NCBI RefSeq assembly: GCF_000770305.1
Contig: NZ_JNVB01000008.1
Location: 1-64,000, forward strand
Direction of reading: 5' to 3'
DNA from: Erwinia oleae
GTDB lineage: Bacteria > Pseudomonadota > Gammaproteobacteria > Enterobacterales > Enterobacteriaceae
Length of the DNA stretch: 64,000 nucleotides
Shown here: one piece after another, positions 8,615 through 18,844 of the stretch
Layout of the letters: each line of letters starts with the position of its first letter
How positions within the stretch are numbered: position 1 is the stretch's first letter
Notes under the pieces: model-generated
Told to the model about the DNA's origin: nothing
The model's input: only the letters and a program-made list of their open reading frames with translations
The model's database searches: none
Translations under genes and position numbers: made by a program

Positions 8615-9598
8615 ATGCACAAAATTACCCACGCGCTGGCCGCCGTTGGTCTCGCTGCCGTTATGTCACATTCGGCTATGGCCGACACCATGAAGCTCGG
8701 TTTTCTGGTTAAACAGCCGGAAGAACCCTGGTTTCAGACCGAATGGAAATTCGCTGACAAGGCCGGGAAAGAGATGGGCTTTGAGGTGATTAAAATTGCC
8801 GTGCCGGACGGTGAGAAAACCCTTAATGCCATCGACAGCCTGGCGGCCAGTGGCGCAAAAGGTTTTGTTATCTGCACGCCCGATCCAAAACTGGGATCGG
8901 CAATCGTCGCCAAGGCGCGCAGCTATGATCTGAAGGTGATTGCCGTTGACGATCAGTTTGTGACCGCCAAAGGTAAGCCGATGGACAGCGTGCCGCTGGT
9001 GATGATGGCGGCAACCAAAATCGGCGAACGTCAGGGGCAGGAGCTCTATAAAGAGATGCAAAAGCGCGGCTGGGATGCAAAAGAGACCGGCGTGATGGCG
9101 ATCACCGCCGATGAGCTGGATACCGCGCGCCGCCGCACCACCGGCTCAATGGATGCGCTGAAGGCGGCAGGTTTCCCGGCGGCGCAAATCTATAAGGTGC
9201 CGACCAAATCCAACGATATTCCCGGCGCTTTTGACGCGGGCAACTCTCTGCTGGTTCAGCACCCGGAGGTCAAACACTGGCTGGTGCTGGGCATGAATGA
9301 CAACACCGTGCTGGGCGGCGTGCGCGCCACGGAAGGGCAAGGCTTCAAAGCGCCAGACGTGATCGGTATCGGCATCAACGGTGTGGACGCGGTAAGCGAA
9401 CTCTCCAAAGGTCAGGCCACCGGTTTCTTCGGTTCGCTGCTGCCAAGCCCGGACGTGCATGGCTACAAAAGTATCCAGATGCTCTACAACTGGGTGACCA
9501 AAGACGCTGAACCGCCGAAGTTTACCGAAGTGACCGATGTGGTGCTGATCACCCGCGAAAATTTCAAAACCGAGCTGGAGAAAAAGGGACTGAAGTAA
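8615..9598 (+). CDS. araF: L-arabinose ABC importer periplasmic binding protein
   Basis: This 327-residue protein has a Sec signal peptide (about residues 1-23, ending SHSAMA) and then a type I periplasmic sugar-binding fold starting TMKLGFLVKQPEEPWFQ, as in E. coli AraF. It captures L-arabinose for AraG/AraH. ATG 8615 is preferred over an upstream in-frame ATG (8558) because it gives a proper signal peptide and has GGAG 8 bases before it. It is the first gene of araFGH-araC, divergent from araBA. Confidence 0.95.
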   Translation: MHKITHALAAVGLAAVMSHSAMADTMKLGFLVKQPEEPWFQTEWKFADKAGKEMGFEVIKIAVPDGEKTLNAIDSLAASGAKGFVICTPDPKLGSAIVAKARSYDLKVIAVDDQFVTAKGKPMDSVPLVMMAATKIGERQGQELYKEMQKRGWDAKETGVMAITADELDTARRRTTGSMDALKAAGFPAAQIYKVPTKSNDIPGAFDAGNSLLVQHPEVKHWLVLGMNDNTVLGGVRATEGQGFKAPDVIGIGINGVDAVSELSKGQATGFFGSLLPSPDVHGYKSIQMLYNWVTKDAEPPKFTEVTDVVLITRENFKTELEKKGLK

Positions 9599-9612
9599 TC
9601 AGGCAGATGCGG

Positions 9613-9638
9613 GCGGAGCCGATAACCGTTGGCTCCGC
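9613..9638 (+). other. Stem-loop between araF and araG
   Basis: GCGGAGCC (9613-9620) pairs with GGCTCCGC (9631-9638) around a 10-base loop, without a T-run. It may protect the araF message and skew expression toward the binding protein. The stem is visible; the role is inferred. Confidence 0.55.
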
Positions 9639-9670
9639 AGCGGGTACGGTAACCTTTGCAGGAGTGAAAC

Positions 9671-11194
9671 ATGAGCATGCAATCCGCCTATCTCAGCTTT
9701 CGCGGTATCAGCAAAACCTTTCCCGGCGTGAAGGCGCTTTCAGATATCAGCTTTGACTGCGCTGCCGGACAGATCCATGCGCTGATGGGAGAAAACGGCG
9801 CGGGCAAATCGACGCTGTTAAAGATCCTCAGCGGCAGTTATCAGCCCACCAGCGGCGAGATCGTGCTGCGCGGCGAGCCGGTTCGTTTTACGCATACCAC
9901 CGCAGCGCTCGATGCCGGGGTGGCCATTATTTATCAGGAACTGCACCTGATCCCCGAAATGTCGGTGGCAGAAAATATCTATCTGGGCCAGTTACCGCAA
10001 CGCGGCGGACTGGTTAATCGTTCGCTTCTGCGTTATGAGGCGGGCGAGCAGTTAAAAAATCTGGGGATGGATATCGATCCCGATACGCCGCTGAAGGCGC
10101 TGTCGCTGGGGCAGTGGCAGATGGTGGAGATCGCCAAGGCGCTGGCGCGAAACGCCAAAGTCATCGCCTTTGACGAACCCACCAGCTCGCTCTCCGCCCG
10201 TGAAATTGAACATCTGTTCCGGGTGATCCGCCAGTTGCGCGACCACGGCCGCGTGGTGCTGTATGTCTCGCACCGCATGGAGGAGATCTTTGCGCTGAGC
10301 GATGCCATTACCGTATTTAAAGACGGGCGCTACGTCCGCACGTTCAACGACGTTGCCACTATCAGCCATGATGATCTGGTGCAGGCAATGGTAGGCCGTG
10401 AAATTGGCGATATTTATGGTTATTCGCCGCGTCCGACCGGCGAGGTGCGTCTGCAACTGAACGAGGTACAGGCGAAAGGGGTTCGTAAGCCGATCTCGCT
10501 CAGCGTGCGCGCGGGGGAAATTGTTGGCCTGTTCGGGCTGGTCGGCGCGGGACGCAGCGAACTGATGAAAGGGCTGTTCGGCGCTACCAGGCTGACCGGC
10601 GGCGAACTGCGTCTTGACGGGCAGCGGCTGATCATTCGCGAACCGGGCGACGCCATTCGCGCCGGTATTCTGCTCTGTCCGGAAGATCGCAAAGCGGACG
10701 GCATCATTCCCGTTCACTCGGTACGCGACAACATCAACATCAGCGCGCGGCGCAACAATGTCAGCGCGGGCTGCCTGATCGACAACAAATGGGAAGACCA
10801 GAACGCCGCCTCACATATTCGCTCGTTGAATATCAAAACGCCGTCTGCCGATCAGCTGATTATGCATCTTTCCGGCGGCAACCAGCAGAAGGCAATCCTT
10901 GGCCGCTGGCTGTCGGAGGAGATGAAGGTCATTCTGCTGGATGAACCCACGCGCGGTATCGATGTGGGCGCAAAAAATGAGATCTACAGCCTGATCTACG
11001 CACTGGCAGAGAAGGGCATTGCCGTACTTTTCGCCTCCAGCGACCTGCCGGAAGTGATGGGGCTGGCGGACAGAATAGTGGTGATGCGCGAAGGCGCCAT
11101 CGCCGGAGAACTGAGCCATGACCAGGCCACCGAAGCGCTGACGCTGGGCCTGGCTATGCCGAAAACAACGCAACGTGCCGCAGTTGTGGCCTGA
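9671..11194 (+). CDS. araG: L-arabinose ABC importer ATP-binding protein
   Basis: This 507-residue double ABC ATPase energises arabinose import. It shows Walker [10 protein letters not shown] at about 41-49, a first signature region [15 protein letters not shown], and in the second half GAGRSEL with [15 protein letters not shown] and [17 protein letters not shown] before ATG 9671 sets the start. It lies 72 bases after araF and 16 bases before araH. The match to E. coli AraG covers the full length. Confidence 0.95.
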   Translation: MSMQSAYLSFRGISKTFPGVKALSDISFDCAAGQIHALMGENGAGKSTLLKILSGSYQPTSGEIVLRGEPVRFTHTTAALDAGVAIIYQELHLIPEMSVAENIYLGQLPQRGGLVNRSLLRYEAGEQLKNLGMDIDPDTPLKALSLGQWQMVEIAKALARNAKVIAFDEPTSSLSAREIEHLFRVIRQLRDHGRVVLYVSHRMEEIFALSDAITVFKDGRYVRTFNDVATISHDDLVQAMVGREIGDIYGYSPRPTGEVRLQLNEVQAKGVRKPISLSVRAGEIVGLFGLVGAGRSELMKGLFGATRLTGGELRLDGQRLIIREPGDAIRAGILLCPEDRKADGIIPVHSVRDNINISARRNNVSAGCLIDNKWEDQNAASHIRSLNIKTPSADQLIMHLSGGNQQKAILGRWLSEEMKVILLDEPTRGIDVGAKNEIYSLIYALAEKGIAVLFASSDLPEVMGLADRIVVMREGAIAGELSHDQATEALTLGLAMPKTTQRAAVVA

Positions 11195-11210
11195 TCCAGG
11201 GAGTAAAAAG

Positions 11211-12194
11211 ATGTCAACCTCAACAACCACGCCGGCGGCACCTTCACGCCATCGTCTTAACCCCGGCCGTATCTGGGATAACTTTGGCATGCTGGTGGTC
11301 TTTGCCGTGCTGTTTATCGGCTGCACCGTTTTCGTTCCAAACTTTGGTACGCTTATCAATATGAAAGGGCTGGGGCTGGCGATGTCCATGTCCGGCATGG
11401 TGGCCTGTGGCATGCTGTTTTGCCTGGCGTCGGGCGACTTTGATCTCTCTGTGGCCTCCGTCATCGCCTGCGCGGGCGTTACCACGGCAGTGGTTATCAA
11501 CATGACCGAAAGCCTGTGGATTGGCATTGCGGCCGGTCTGCTACTGGGCGTTGCCTGCGGTTTCGTCAACGGATTTGTTATCGCCAGACTGAAGATCAAT
11601 GCGCTGATCACCACGCTGGCGACCATGCAGATCGTGCGCGGTCTGGCCTATATTTTTTCCGATGGCAAAGCGGTCGGTATTGAAGACGAGCGCTTTTTCG
11701 CGCTGGGCTACACCAATTGGCTCGGCGTGCCTGCGCCGGTCTGGCTGACGCTCGCCACCATGGTGATTTTTGGTTTTCTGTTGAACAGAACCACCTTCGG
11801 GCGCAATACGCTGGCCATCGGCGGCAATGAAGAGGCGGCCAGACTGGCTGGCGTGCCGGTGGTACGGACGCGCATCATCATTTTCATCCTTTCCGGGCTG
11901 GTTTCCGCCGCCGCAGGCATTATTCTGGCATCACGCATGACCAGCGGCCAGCCGATGACCTCGCTGGGCTACGAGCTGATTGTGATTTCAGCCTGCGTGC
12001 TGGGCGGCGTTTCACTGAAGGGTGGCATCGGTAAAATTTCCTATGTGGTGGCGGGCGTGCTTATCCTGGGGACGGTAGAGAATGCGATGAATCTTCTCAA
12101 TATCTCGCCTTTTTCACAGTATGTCGTGCGCGGTTTGATATTGTTAGCGGCAGTTATTTTCGACCGTTACAAACAGAAAGCGAAAGCGGCCTGA
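11211..12194 (+). CDS. araH: L-arabinose ABC importer permease
   Basis: This 327-residue multi-span inner-membrane permease carries the family signature [17 protein letters not shown] near residue 80. ATG 11211 follows GGGAGTAAAAAG; an upstream in-frame start would overlap araG and add residues with no counterpart. The stop is 13 bases before araC, so araC may be co-transcribed with the transporter. Confidence 0.95.
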   Translation: MSTSTTTPAAPSRHRLNPGRIWDNFGMLVVFAVLFIGCTVFVPNFGTLINMKGLGLAMSMSGMVACGMLFCLASGDFDLSVASVIACAGVTTAVVINMTESLWIGIAAGLLLGVACGFVNGFVIARLKINALITTLATMQIVRGLAYIFSDGKAVGIEDERFFALGYTNWLGVPAPVWLTLATMVIFGFLLNRTTFGRNTLAIGGNEEAARLAGVPVVRTRIIIFILSGLVSAAAGIILASRMTSGQPMTSLGYELIVISACVLGGVSLKGGIGKISYVVAGVLILGTVENAMNLLNISPFSQYVVRGLILLAAVIFDRYKQKAKAA

Positions 12195-12207
12195 CCCGGA
12201 GGCGGTT

Positions 12208-13125
12208 ATGTATCATCGTTTGGCGCCCGTTACCCAGCCCAATCCGCTGCTGCCCGGCTATCCGTTTAATGCCTGGCTGGTGGCGGGCCTGACGCCGATT
12301 GGCGCAGGGGATTCGCTGGACTTCTTTATCGACCGCCCTGGCGGCATGAAGGGCTATATCATCAATCTGACCACGGCGGGCCGGGGGCAGGTGTTCAGCG
12401 GCGAGCGCGCGTTTGACTGCGAACCAGGAGATTTACTGCTTTTTCCGCCGCAAACGCCTCATTTTTACGGACGTTCGCCCGGCAGCGACTGCTGGCACCA
12501 CCGCTGGATCTACTTCCGCCCGCGCGCTTACTGGAGCGACTGGCTGGCGTGGGAGGAGGAAAAACACGGGGTCGGACGGCTGCGGCTGCCGGAGCGGCTA
12601 CGCGGCGAGTTTGACCGTCTTTTTGCCAATATCGAGCAGACCCACACCTCCGGCCGCCGCTTTGCGGAGGAGCTGGCGATGAATCTGTTGGAGCGGCTGC
12701 TGCTGCGCGCGGTGGAAGAAGATCCGCGCAGCCATCAGAAAATTCGCGATGCGCGGGTGATCGAAGCGTGCCAGTTTATTACCGGCAACCTGGCGGGCGA
12801 GGTGAAGATTGATGACGTGGCGAATCACGTCTGTCTTTCACCTTCGCGTCTGGCGCATCTTTTCCGCGAACAGATGGGCGTGAATCTGCTGCGCTGGCGG
12901 GAGGATCAGCGCATTATTCGCGCCCGGCTTTTGTTGCAAACCACCCAGGAACCCATCGCCACCGTCGGTCGGCTGGTCGGTTACGACGATCAGCTCTACT
13001 TCTCGCGCGTGTTTCGCAAGCGGGTTGGCGTCAGCCCCAGCGATTTTCGCCGCCGCTCGCTTGACGCGCATGACGCGCTGGTGGCGCTTGAGATGTGGGA
13101 ATTACCGCGAAGTGCGAATGAATAA
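12208..13125 (+). CDS. araC: Arabinose operon regulator AraC
   Basis: This 305-residue protein has an N-terminal arabinose-binding cupin (the arm, then [17 protein letters not shown] near residues 70-86) and a C-terminal double helix-turn-helix ([17 protein letters not shown] and [17 protein letters not shown]). It would bind the half-sites in the araB-araF gap, activating with arabinose. In E. coli araC sits next to araB; here it is the last gene of araFGH, so its own expression is probably tied to the transporter operon. Confidence 0.95.
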   Translation: MYHRLAPVTQPNPLLPGYPFNAWLVAGLTPIGAGDSLDFFIDRPGGMKGYIINLTTAGRGQVFSGERAFDCEPGDLLLFPPQTPHFYGRSPGSDCWHHRWIYFRPRAYWSDWLAWEEEKHGVGRLRLPERLRGEFDRLFANIEQTHTSGRRFAEELAMNLLERLLLRAVEEDPRSHQKIRDARVIEACQFITGNLAGEVKIDDVANHVCLSPSRLAHLFREQMGVNLLRWREDQRIIRARLLLQTTQEPIATVGRLVGYDDQLYFSRVFRKRVGVSPSDFRRRSLDAHDALVALEMWELPRSANE

Positions 13126-13203
13126 GCATTTCAGCGAAATCTCCCTTGTTCACAGCCTGTCGATGGTCTTAAATCAACAGGGTCTGAGATAAAAGGAGTG
13201 CAA

Positions 13204-14244
13204 ATGAGCGAAAAAATTCGTGTTGGGCTGGTCGGTTACGGCTTCGCCAGTAAAACATTTCATGCGCCACTGATTGTCGGCACTGAAGGCATGACGCTGG
13301 CGGCCGTATCGAGCAGCGATGCAGGCAAGGTGCATGCCGACTGGCCGGAAACACAGGTAGTCAGCGATCCTCAGGCTCTGTTTGCCGATCCCTCGCTTCA
13401 GTTAATTGTTATCCCCACCCCCAATGACACCCATTTTCCGCTGGCAAAAGCCGCGCTGAATGCGGGAAAACACGTGGTCGTTGATAAACCGTTCACCGTG
13501 ACACTGTCACAGGCGCGTGAACTGGATATGCTGGCAAAATCCAAAGGGTTGCTGCTGTCGGTGTTTCATAACCGCCGCTGGGACAGTGATTTCCTGACGC
13601 TGAAGGCGCTGCTGGCGGACGGCGCGCTGGGCGAAGTGCGTTATTTTGAATCGCATTTCGATCGCTTCCGGCCTGAAGTTCGCAACCGCTGGCGCGAGCA
13701 GAAGGGCGCTGGGAGCGGTATCTGGTACGATCTGGGGCCCCATGTTATCGATCAGGCGCTTCAACTGTTTGGCTCGCCTGTGGCGATCAACGTTGATCTG
13801 GCGGAACTGCGTCCCGGCGCGCAAACCACCGACTATTTTCACGCGGTGCTGACCTATCCGCAGCGCCGCGTTGTGCTGCACGGCAGTATGCTGGTGGCTG
13901 CCGAATCGGCACGCTATCAGGTGCACGGCACGCGCGGCAGCTTTGTGAAGTTCGGCCTTGATCCGCAGGAAGACGCACTGAAGGCTGGCGCGCGTCCTCC
14001 GCAGGCTAACTGGGGCGAGGACAAGCGCGATGGCGTATTGACGCTGGCGGAGGGCGACAGGATCGCCGCTCAGACCCTGCCGACCCTGCCGGGTAATTAT
14101 CCGGCTTATTATGCGGGCGTGCGCGATGCGATTAATGGCGAAGGCAGCAACCCGGTGACGGCGGAAGAAGCGATTCAGGTTATGGAGCTTATCGAGTTAG
14201 GTATGCAGTCCGCCGAGAAACGCCAGACGCTTTCCATGAAGTAA
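13204..14244 (+). CDS. ydgJ: Gfo/Idh/MocA-family oxidoreductase YdgJ
   Basis: This 346-residue NAD(P)-dependent oxidoreductase has an N-terminal Rossmann start VGLVGYGFASKTFHAP, then HVVVDKPFTVT with the family EKP-type lysine, and a C-terminal substrate domain. It is close to E. coli YdgJ over its length; the substrate is not known. AAAGGAG 5 bases before ATG 13204 sets the start (an in-frame GTG is 6 bases upstream). It begins the segment that shares order with the E. coli terminus region. Confidence 0.85.
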   Translation: MSEKIRVGLVGYGFASKTFHAPLIVGTEGMTLAAVSSSDAGKVHADWPETQVVSDPQALFADPSLQLIVIPTPNDTHFPLAKAALNAGKHVVVDKPFTVTLSQARELDMLAKSKGLLLSVFHNRRWDSDFLTLKALLADGALGEVRYFESHFDRFRPEVRNRWREQKGAGSGIWYDLGPHVIDQALQLFGSPVAINVDLAELRPGAQTTDYFHAVLTYPQRRVVLHGSMLVAAESARYQVHGTRGSFVKFGLDPQEDALKAGARPPQANWGEDKRDGVLTLAEGDRIAAQTLPTLPGNYPAYYAGVRDAINGEGSNPVTAEEAIQVMELIELGMQSAEKRQTLSMK

Positions 14245-14294
14245 AACGCGGGGCGTTGTGCTCAGGCGCGCAAGTTACTTAACGCGTCACGACA

Positions 14295-14326
14295 GAGAAG
14301 CCATTCGCGCCTGCGAATGGCTTCTC
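14295..14326. repeat. Perfect hairpin made of the dispersed repeat ends
   Basis: GAGAAGCCATTCGC (14295-14308) and GCGAATGGCTTCTC (14313-14326) are perfect 14-base inverted copies with loop GCCT. They are the same sequences as the terminal arms of copy A at 3862-3962, without the interior. It lies between ydgJ and a convergent gene, so it may also end transcripts, although there is no T-run. Confidence 0.75.
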
Positions 14327-14365
14327 AATGCCGGTGCTGCACACGTGCGTGGGGACGCTGTCAAT

Positions 14366-15412
14366 TCAGGGAATAAGCCGTAGTTGTCGAAATTGTGTAA
14401 ACAGCCGATAAAACATCTGTTCAGTTTCACAATAATGATGAAACCCGGCGCGTCTTAGCTTGCTCCCGTCAGCAAACATATCGTAGTCCCAGCCTAAAAC
14501 GAAATCGACAAATTCCCACCCCGCCAGATGCCCGATGCGGTTTTCCTGAAGAGAATGTTTGCTGGCAATATCCTGCCACAATGCTGCTTTATCGGACATC
14601 ACCTCCTTCAGGGACATCGGCAGTGGCGGGGCAACCGCCAGGTCAAACCAGGCGGCAATCTTTGGCCACATCTCCTGCCATCGAAACAGATCGCCATTGT
14701 TAACATTAAATGCCTGATTTTTCGCCGCTGTGCCGGTGGCCGCCCAGACGGTGGCTTTCGCCAGCATCCCTGCGTCTGTCATTTCGATCAGGCTGGTCCA
14801 GGCACCGGGTTTACCCGGAAAACGAAAGGGCAGATGCAATTCTTTACAGAGAGAAGCATACACCGCCAGCGAGAGCGCCAGATTCATCGGATTTCCCGTT
14901 GAAATGCCGCCGACGACGCTGGGGCGCAGGGCGGTCCAGTGCCAGCTTTTACCGGCCTGTCGATCTTCAATCAATGCCTGCTGCGCCACATTAAATTCTG
15001 GCGGCATATGGCCTTCATCACTTTCCCGTGCGGGCGTTTTAAAGGGGCCAAGGTGCGCGCCGTAAACTTTGTAACCCTGCATCAGACTGACATGCTCAAG
15101 CCGCGAGGCGTTTTCTGCTGCGGTCAAAACGTTGTCAAGCATGCGAAGGTTGGGTTCGACCAGCCCGGCCCAGCTGTCAGCATGCTGATAAGCGGTATAA
15201 AAAAGATGAGTGACGTCCAGCGGTTTTAACAACGCAAGCGTTGCTGCTTTATCATGGAGATCGACGGACAGATAGCGAACGCCGGGACGGTCTTTGCCGC
15301 CACGGCGCGACAGCCCAATAACCTGCCAGCCCGTTTCTACCAGCTCTTCAATTAACTTATTCCCTGCCACGCCATTCGCCCCGGCGACCACAGCTACACG
15401 TTGATTGTTCAT
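14366..15412 (-). CDS. PRISE-like SDR NAD(P)H reductase
   Basis: This 348-residue protein belongs to the extended SDR type related to progesterone 5-beta-reductase/iridoid synthase (PRISE). The nucleotide-binding loop GANGVAGNKL is near residue 11, and MQGYKVYGAHLGPF matches the family's catalytic K-x-Y region. Such enzymes reduce enones; the substrate here is unknown. ATG 15412 is preferred because AAAGAGA is 9-10 bases upstream; ATG 15421 is possible. It diverges from a LysR gene, which probably regulates it. Confidence 0.75.
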   Translation of the reverse strand: MNNQRVAVVAGANGVAGNKLIEELVETGWQVIGLSRRGGKDRPGVRYLSVDLHDKAATLALLKPLDVTHLFYTAYQHADSWAGLVEPNLRMLDNVLTAAENASRLEHVSLMQGYKVYGAHLGPFKTPARESDEGHMPPEFNVAQQALIEDRQAGKSWHWTALRPSVVGGISTGNPMNLALSLAVYASLCKELHLPFRFPGKPGAWTSLIEMTDAGMLAKATVWAATGTAAKNQAFNVNNGDLFRWQEMWPKIAAWFDLAVAPPLPMSLKEVMSDKAALWQDIASKHSLQENRIGHLAGWEFVDFVLGWDYDMFADGSKLRRAGFHHYCETEQMFYRLFTQFRQLRLIP

Positions 15413-15522
15413 CGATGTCATTCTCTTTGAGTAAGATTCGAACGGCAGCATGACCCATAAATTTTTCAGGCAGAAGAGGAGGCTTTCTAATATTATTTAT
15501 AAAAAAAACTTTGGACAGGCAG

Positions 15523-16452
15523 ATGAACAAGCTGAAAGCGATGGAAATTTTCGTGCGCGTCGCCGAAACCGGCAATCTTTCGGCAGTTGCCAGGGAACGC
15601 AATCTGACTCAGCCCGCGGTCAGTCAGCAAATTGTCGCCCTTGAGCAGCTGCTCGGCACCGTCCTGCTGTTTCGAACCACTCGCTCTGTCACCCTCACAG
15701 AGGCTGGCGAACGTTACTATCACCAGATTGTGCCGGTTCTGGACGCACTGGCTGAAACGGAAGACAGCCTGTTCACACAGCGCCAGCAGCTTACCGGAAC
15801 GTTGCGCATACAGGCGCCTTCCGGGCTCGGTCAGAAACTGATTACGCCGGTAGTGATCGCTTTTCAGCAACAACATCCCGGGCTGATCATAGAATTAATG
15901 CTGGAAGATCGTCTTTCAGACATCGTCAGTGAAGGTATTGATCTGGCAATCAGACTCGGCAAACCGGTCAGACAAAATCAGGTTATCAGGCAGTTGGGGG
16001 AAGTTGAACGTGTGCTGGTTGCTGCGCCCGCGTACCTGCACGGCGCAGGTACGCCCGCAACGCTGTCCACCTTAGCGGATCATCGTTCTGTGCGCTACAG
16101 CGGGCTGGCTGAAGGAGACGCGCTGACGCTGGAAGGGCCAGACGGTAAAGAAACGGTTCTTCTGAAAACTGTTTTTCGCGCCAATAACAGTTTATCGCTG
16201 ATCACCGCACTGGAAGAAGGCATGGGCATCGGCAGCATCCAGAAACCGCTGGTTGCTGAACATTTGCAGAAGGGAACACTTGTTCGCCTGTTGCCACAGT
16301 ACCGTTGGGCGCCTCTCACGCTGTATGCGTTATATCCCACAGGACGTTTTATCCCGCTGAAAGCACGCATGCTGACCGACGCATTGATAAGCAGCCTTGA
16401 GAACATTGACGGGATAAAGCCCGTTTCCGGGTTGAACGTGAAACGGCAATAA
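15523..16452 (+). CDS. LysR-family transcriptional regulator
   Basis: This 309-residue regulator has an N-terminal winged helix-turn-helix (AVARERNLTQPAVSQQIVAL, residues about 22-41) and a periplasmic-binding-like effector domain. It resembles the CrgA/DsdC-like LysR branch common next to oxidoreductases. ATG 15523 follows GGACAGG; an upstream in-frame TTG adds four residues. The 110-base divergent spacer with the PRISE-like gene suggests autoregulation and control of that gene. Confidence 0.8.
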   Translation: MNKLKAMEIFVRVAETGNLSAVARERNLTQPAVSQQIVALEQLLGTVLLFRTTRSVTLTEAGERYYHQIVPVLDALAETEDSLFTQRQQLTGTLRIQAPSGLGQKLITPVVIAFQQQHPGLIIELMLEDRLSDIVSEGIDLAIRLGKPVRQNQVIRQLGEVERVLVAAPAYLHGAGTPATLSTLADHRSVRYSGLAEGDALTLEGPDGKETVLLKTVFRANNSLSLITALEEGMGIGSIQKPLVAEHLQKGTLVRLLPQYRWAPLTLYALYPTGRFIPLKARMLTDALISSLENIDGIKPVSGLNVKRQ

Positions 16453-16508
16453 TGCGCGACGCTCCGCGACCCTCAGCATCCCTGCCGGGCATGACTCTGC
16501 TATTCCCG

Positions 16509-17519
16509 TTACGCCTGAATGTTTGTCGATACCTTTTTACGTATGGCTGCCTTCTCTGCATCGCTCAGGAACGCAATTTTCAGACCATTTTCCTGCGCGG
16601 CGCGGATCTGCGCCTGACTCAATCCTGCCTGCGGTGCGGCGACGTTATACTCATGCGCCAGTTCAATACCCTGAACCGCCGGATCGTCGGTATTGATGGT
16701 TGCCAAAATTCCACGTTCGAGGAAGGTTGCCAGCGGGTGGTGCGCCAGCGATGACACCGTGCTGGTCTGAATATTCGAGGTCAGGCAGGATTCAATACCG
16801 ATATGATGCGCCGCGAGGAAATCCATCAGTTCCGGATCGTCAACCGCTTTCACGCCATGACCGATGCGCTCGGCGCCAAGCTCGCGGATCGCCTGCCAGA
16901 TGCTCTCCGGGCCGGCGGCTTCGCCAGCGTGCACGGTGATATGTAGCCCGGCATCGTGCGCCCGATTAAAGTGGCTGAGGAACTGACTGCCGGGAAAGCC
17001 GATTTCATCGCCCGCCAGATCCAACGCCGTGATGCCATCGCGGTGAGCCAGTAAGCCTTCCAGCTCCTGCAAGCAGGCGTCTTCGCCAAAAGTGCGGCTC
17101 ATAATACCAATCAAACGCACGTCGATATCATACCGCTGGCAGCCTGCGCGAACGCCATCAATGACCGCTTCAACCACGCCCGCTATCGGCAAAGAGTGGG
17201 TCATGGCCATATAGCCAGGTGAAAAACGCAGCTCGGCGTAGTGGATACCGGCTTTTGCCGCGTCCTCGACGTTTTCCTGAGCAATCCGACGGCAGGCATC
17301 CAGTGACGCCAACACTTTTACACCCCAGTCCAGCTTCTGCAAAAAGCTCACCAGATCCGGTTCATTTTTCGTCACCTGGACATGCGGACGCAGCGTCTCC
17401 AGCGTGGTAGCGGGCAGGGTAAGGTTAAATTCGCGACCTAAATCAAGAATGGTTTGTGCGCGGATGTTGCCGTCAAGGTGGCGATGGATATCGGTAAGGG
17501 GAAGCTGAGGATCAATCAT
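16509..17519 (-). CDS. add: Adenosine deaminase
   Basis: This 336-residue zinc enzyme converts adenosine and deoxyadenosine to inosine and deoxyinosine. Metal- and substrate-binding motifs are visible: [13 protein letters not shown] (two metal histidines), [23 protein letters not shown] and [13 protein letters not shown] 17519 gives the usual family start [16 protein letters not shown]; a longer frame upstream lacks support. It follows malY on the same strand, as in E. coli. Confidence 0.95.
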   Translation of the reverse strand: MIDPQLPLTDIHRHLDGNIRAQTILDLGREFNLTLPATTLETLRPHVQVTKNEPDLVSFLQKLDWGVKVLASLDACRRIAQENVEDAAKAGIHYAELRFSPGYMAMTHSLPIAGVVEAVIDGVRAGCQRYDIDVRLIGIMSRTFGEDACLQELEGLLAHRDGITALDLAGDEIGFPGSQFLSHFNRAHDAGLHITVHAGEAAGPESIWQAIRELGAERIGHGVKAVDDPELMDFLAAHHIGIESCLTSNIQTSTVSSLAHHPLATFLERGILATINTDDPAVQGIELAHEYNVAAPQAGLSQAQIRAAQENGLKIAFLSDAEKAAIRKKVSTNIQA

Positions 17520-17620
17520 GATGGCGCACTCTGTTAATTTTTCATAAAAGTGCATAACAGTATAAAAACAATTTGCGCAACTCCGCCAGCGAATTGCGCA
17601 TCATAACAATTAACTGCCGT

Positions 17621-18802
17621 TTATTTATGCACCAGGCAGTCGTGAATGGCGGCAATCAGCCCATCCAGACCGCGATCGAGCTTACTGCGCGGACAACCCA
17701 CATTGAGGCGGAGAAAACCCCGGCCGTCTTCACCATAGGTATAACCGGGCATGATTGCGACTTTTTGCTGCTCAATGAGCTTCTGCTGCAACAGGTCATC
17801 ATCGATCTGTAGCGGCCTTAAATCGATCCACGCCAGATAGGTCGCCTCCGGCGGCGCCCACTCGAGAACGGGAAAAGTGTTGTTCAGTCGATCGGCAACC
17901 CGCCGAAGGTTTTCGGCCAGGTAACTGCGTAATGCATCCAGCCAGCGCTCGCCCTCACGATAGGCGGCGATATGTGCTGCCACCGCCATGACGGCCGGGG
18001 ACGACAGACCATCGGCCTGTTTCAACGCCTGAAACCAGGCAAGACGATCCTGCTCATCGCTGATAAAACCATATGCGCCGGTCAGGGCAGGGATATTGAA
18101 ACTTTTAGAGGCCGACGTGAACAAGGCCCAGCGATCGTGCGCCACCGCCGACCAGGGCGTGTGCGGCGTCGCGCCTGTCACCATATCCATATGAATTTCA
18201 TCGCTTATCACCCGCACGTCATAGCGCTGACACAGTGACGCCATCTGCGCCAACTCCTCGCGCCGCCACACTTTGCCGGTAGGATTATGCGGGCTGCACA
18301 ATAATAAAATTTTGCACTGCGGCTGCGCCAGCAGCGCTTCAAGCGCAACCATATCGCACCGCCACGTCGCGCCCTGCTTATGCAGCGACAGCGCGCGCAC
18401 CGTGCGCTGGTTGCCTTCAATGACCTTGTAAAAGGCGTCGTAGGCTGGCGTATGGATCACCACGCCGTCACCCGGCGACGACCAGCGGCGGATCATCTGC
18501 GCCACCATATAGATCACCGATGGCCCGTAAACAAGCTGCCGTCTGTCAACAGTCAGCCCGAAGCGGTGTTGATACCAGTGGCACACGGCGGAGAGAAAAT
18601 CATCATGCTGCCAGCGGCTGTAGCCAAACACCCCGTGCGCGACGCGCTGTTGAAGCGCATCAATCACGCACGGCGCGGTGGCAAAATCCATATCCGAGAT
18701 AGTGAAGGGCAGTAAATCGTCGTGGCCGAAGCGGTCGGTGATAAAATCCCACTGGGTGCACCAGCTACCGCGGCGATCCACCACCCGATCAAAATCAAAC
18801 AT
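17621..18802 (-). CDS. malY: Cystathionine beta-lyase / PLP aminotransferase-fold protein MalY
   Basis: This 393-residue class I/II aminotransferase-fold protein carries SPHNPTGKVW and the PLP lysine stretch FTSASKSFNIPALTG. In E. coli MalY cleaves C-S bonds and also represses the MalT regulon by binding MalT. ATG 18802 has GAGGTG about 5 bases upstream; a GTG at 18808 is less likely. It is the second gene of malXY, and unlike malX it is intact. Confidence 0.93.
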   Translation of the reverse strand: MFDFDRVVDRRGSWCTQWDFITDRFGHDDLLPFTISDMDFATAPCVIDALQQRVAHGVFGYSRWQHDDFLSAVCHWYQHRFGLTVDRRQLVYGPSVIYMVAQMIRRWSSPGDGVVIHTPAYDAFYKVIEGNQRTVRALSLHKQGATWRCDMVALEALLAQPQCKILLLCSPHNPTGKVWRREELAQMASLCQRYDVRVISDEIHMDMVTGATPHTPWSAVAHDRWALFTSASKSFNIPALTGAYGFISDEQDRLAWFQALKQADGLSSPAVMAVAAHIAAYREGERWLDALRSYLAENLRRVADRLNNTFPVLEWAPPEATYLAWIDLRPLQIDDDLLQQKLIEQQKVAIMPGYTYGEDGRGFLRLNVGCPRSKLDRGLDGLIAAIHDCLVHK

Positions 18803-18844
18803 AGTCACCTCAATAAAAACGGGCCTGAACGGCCCGATCTGACC

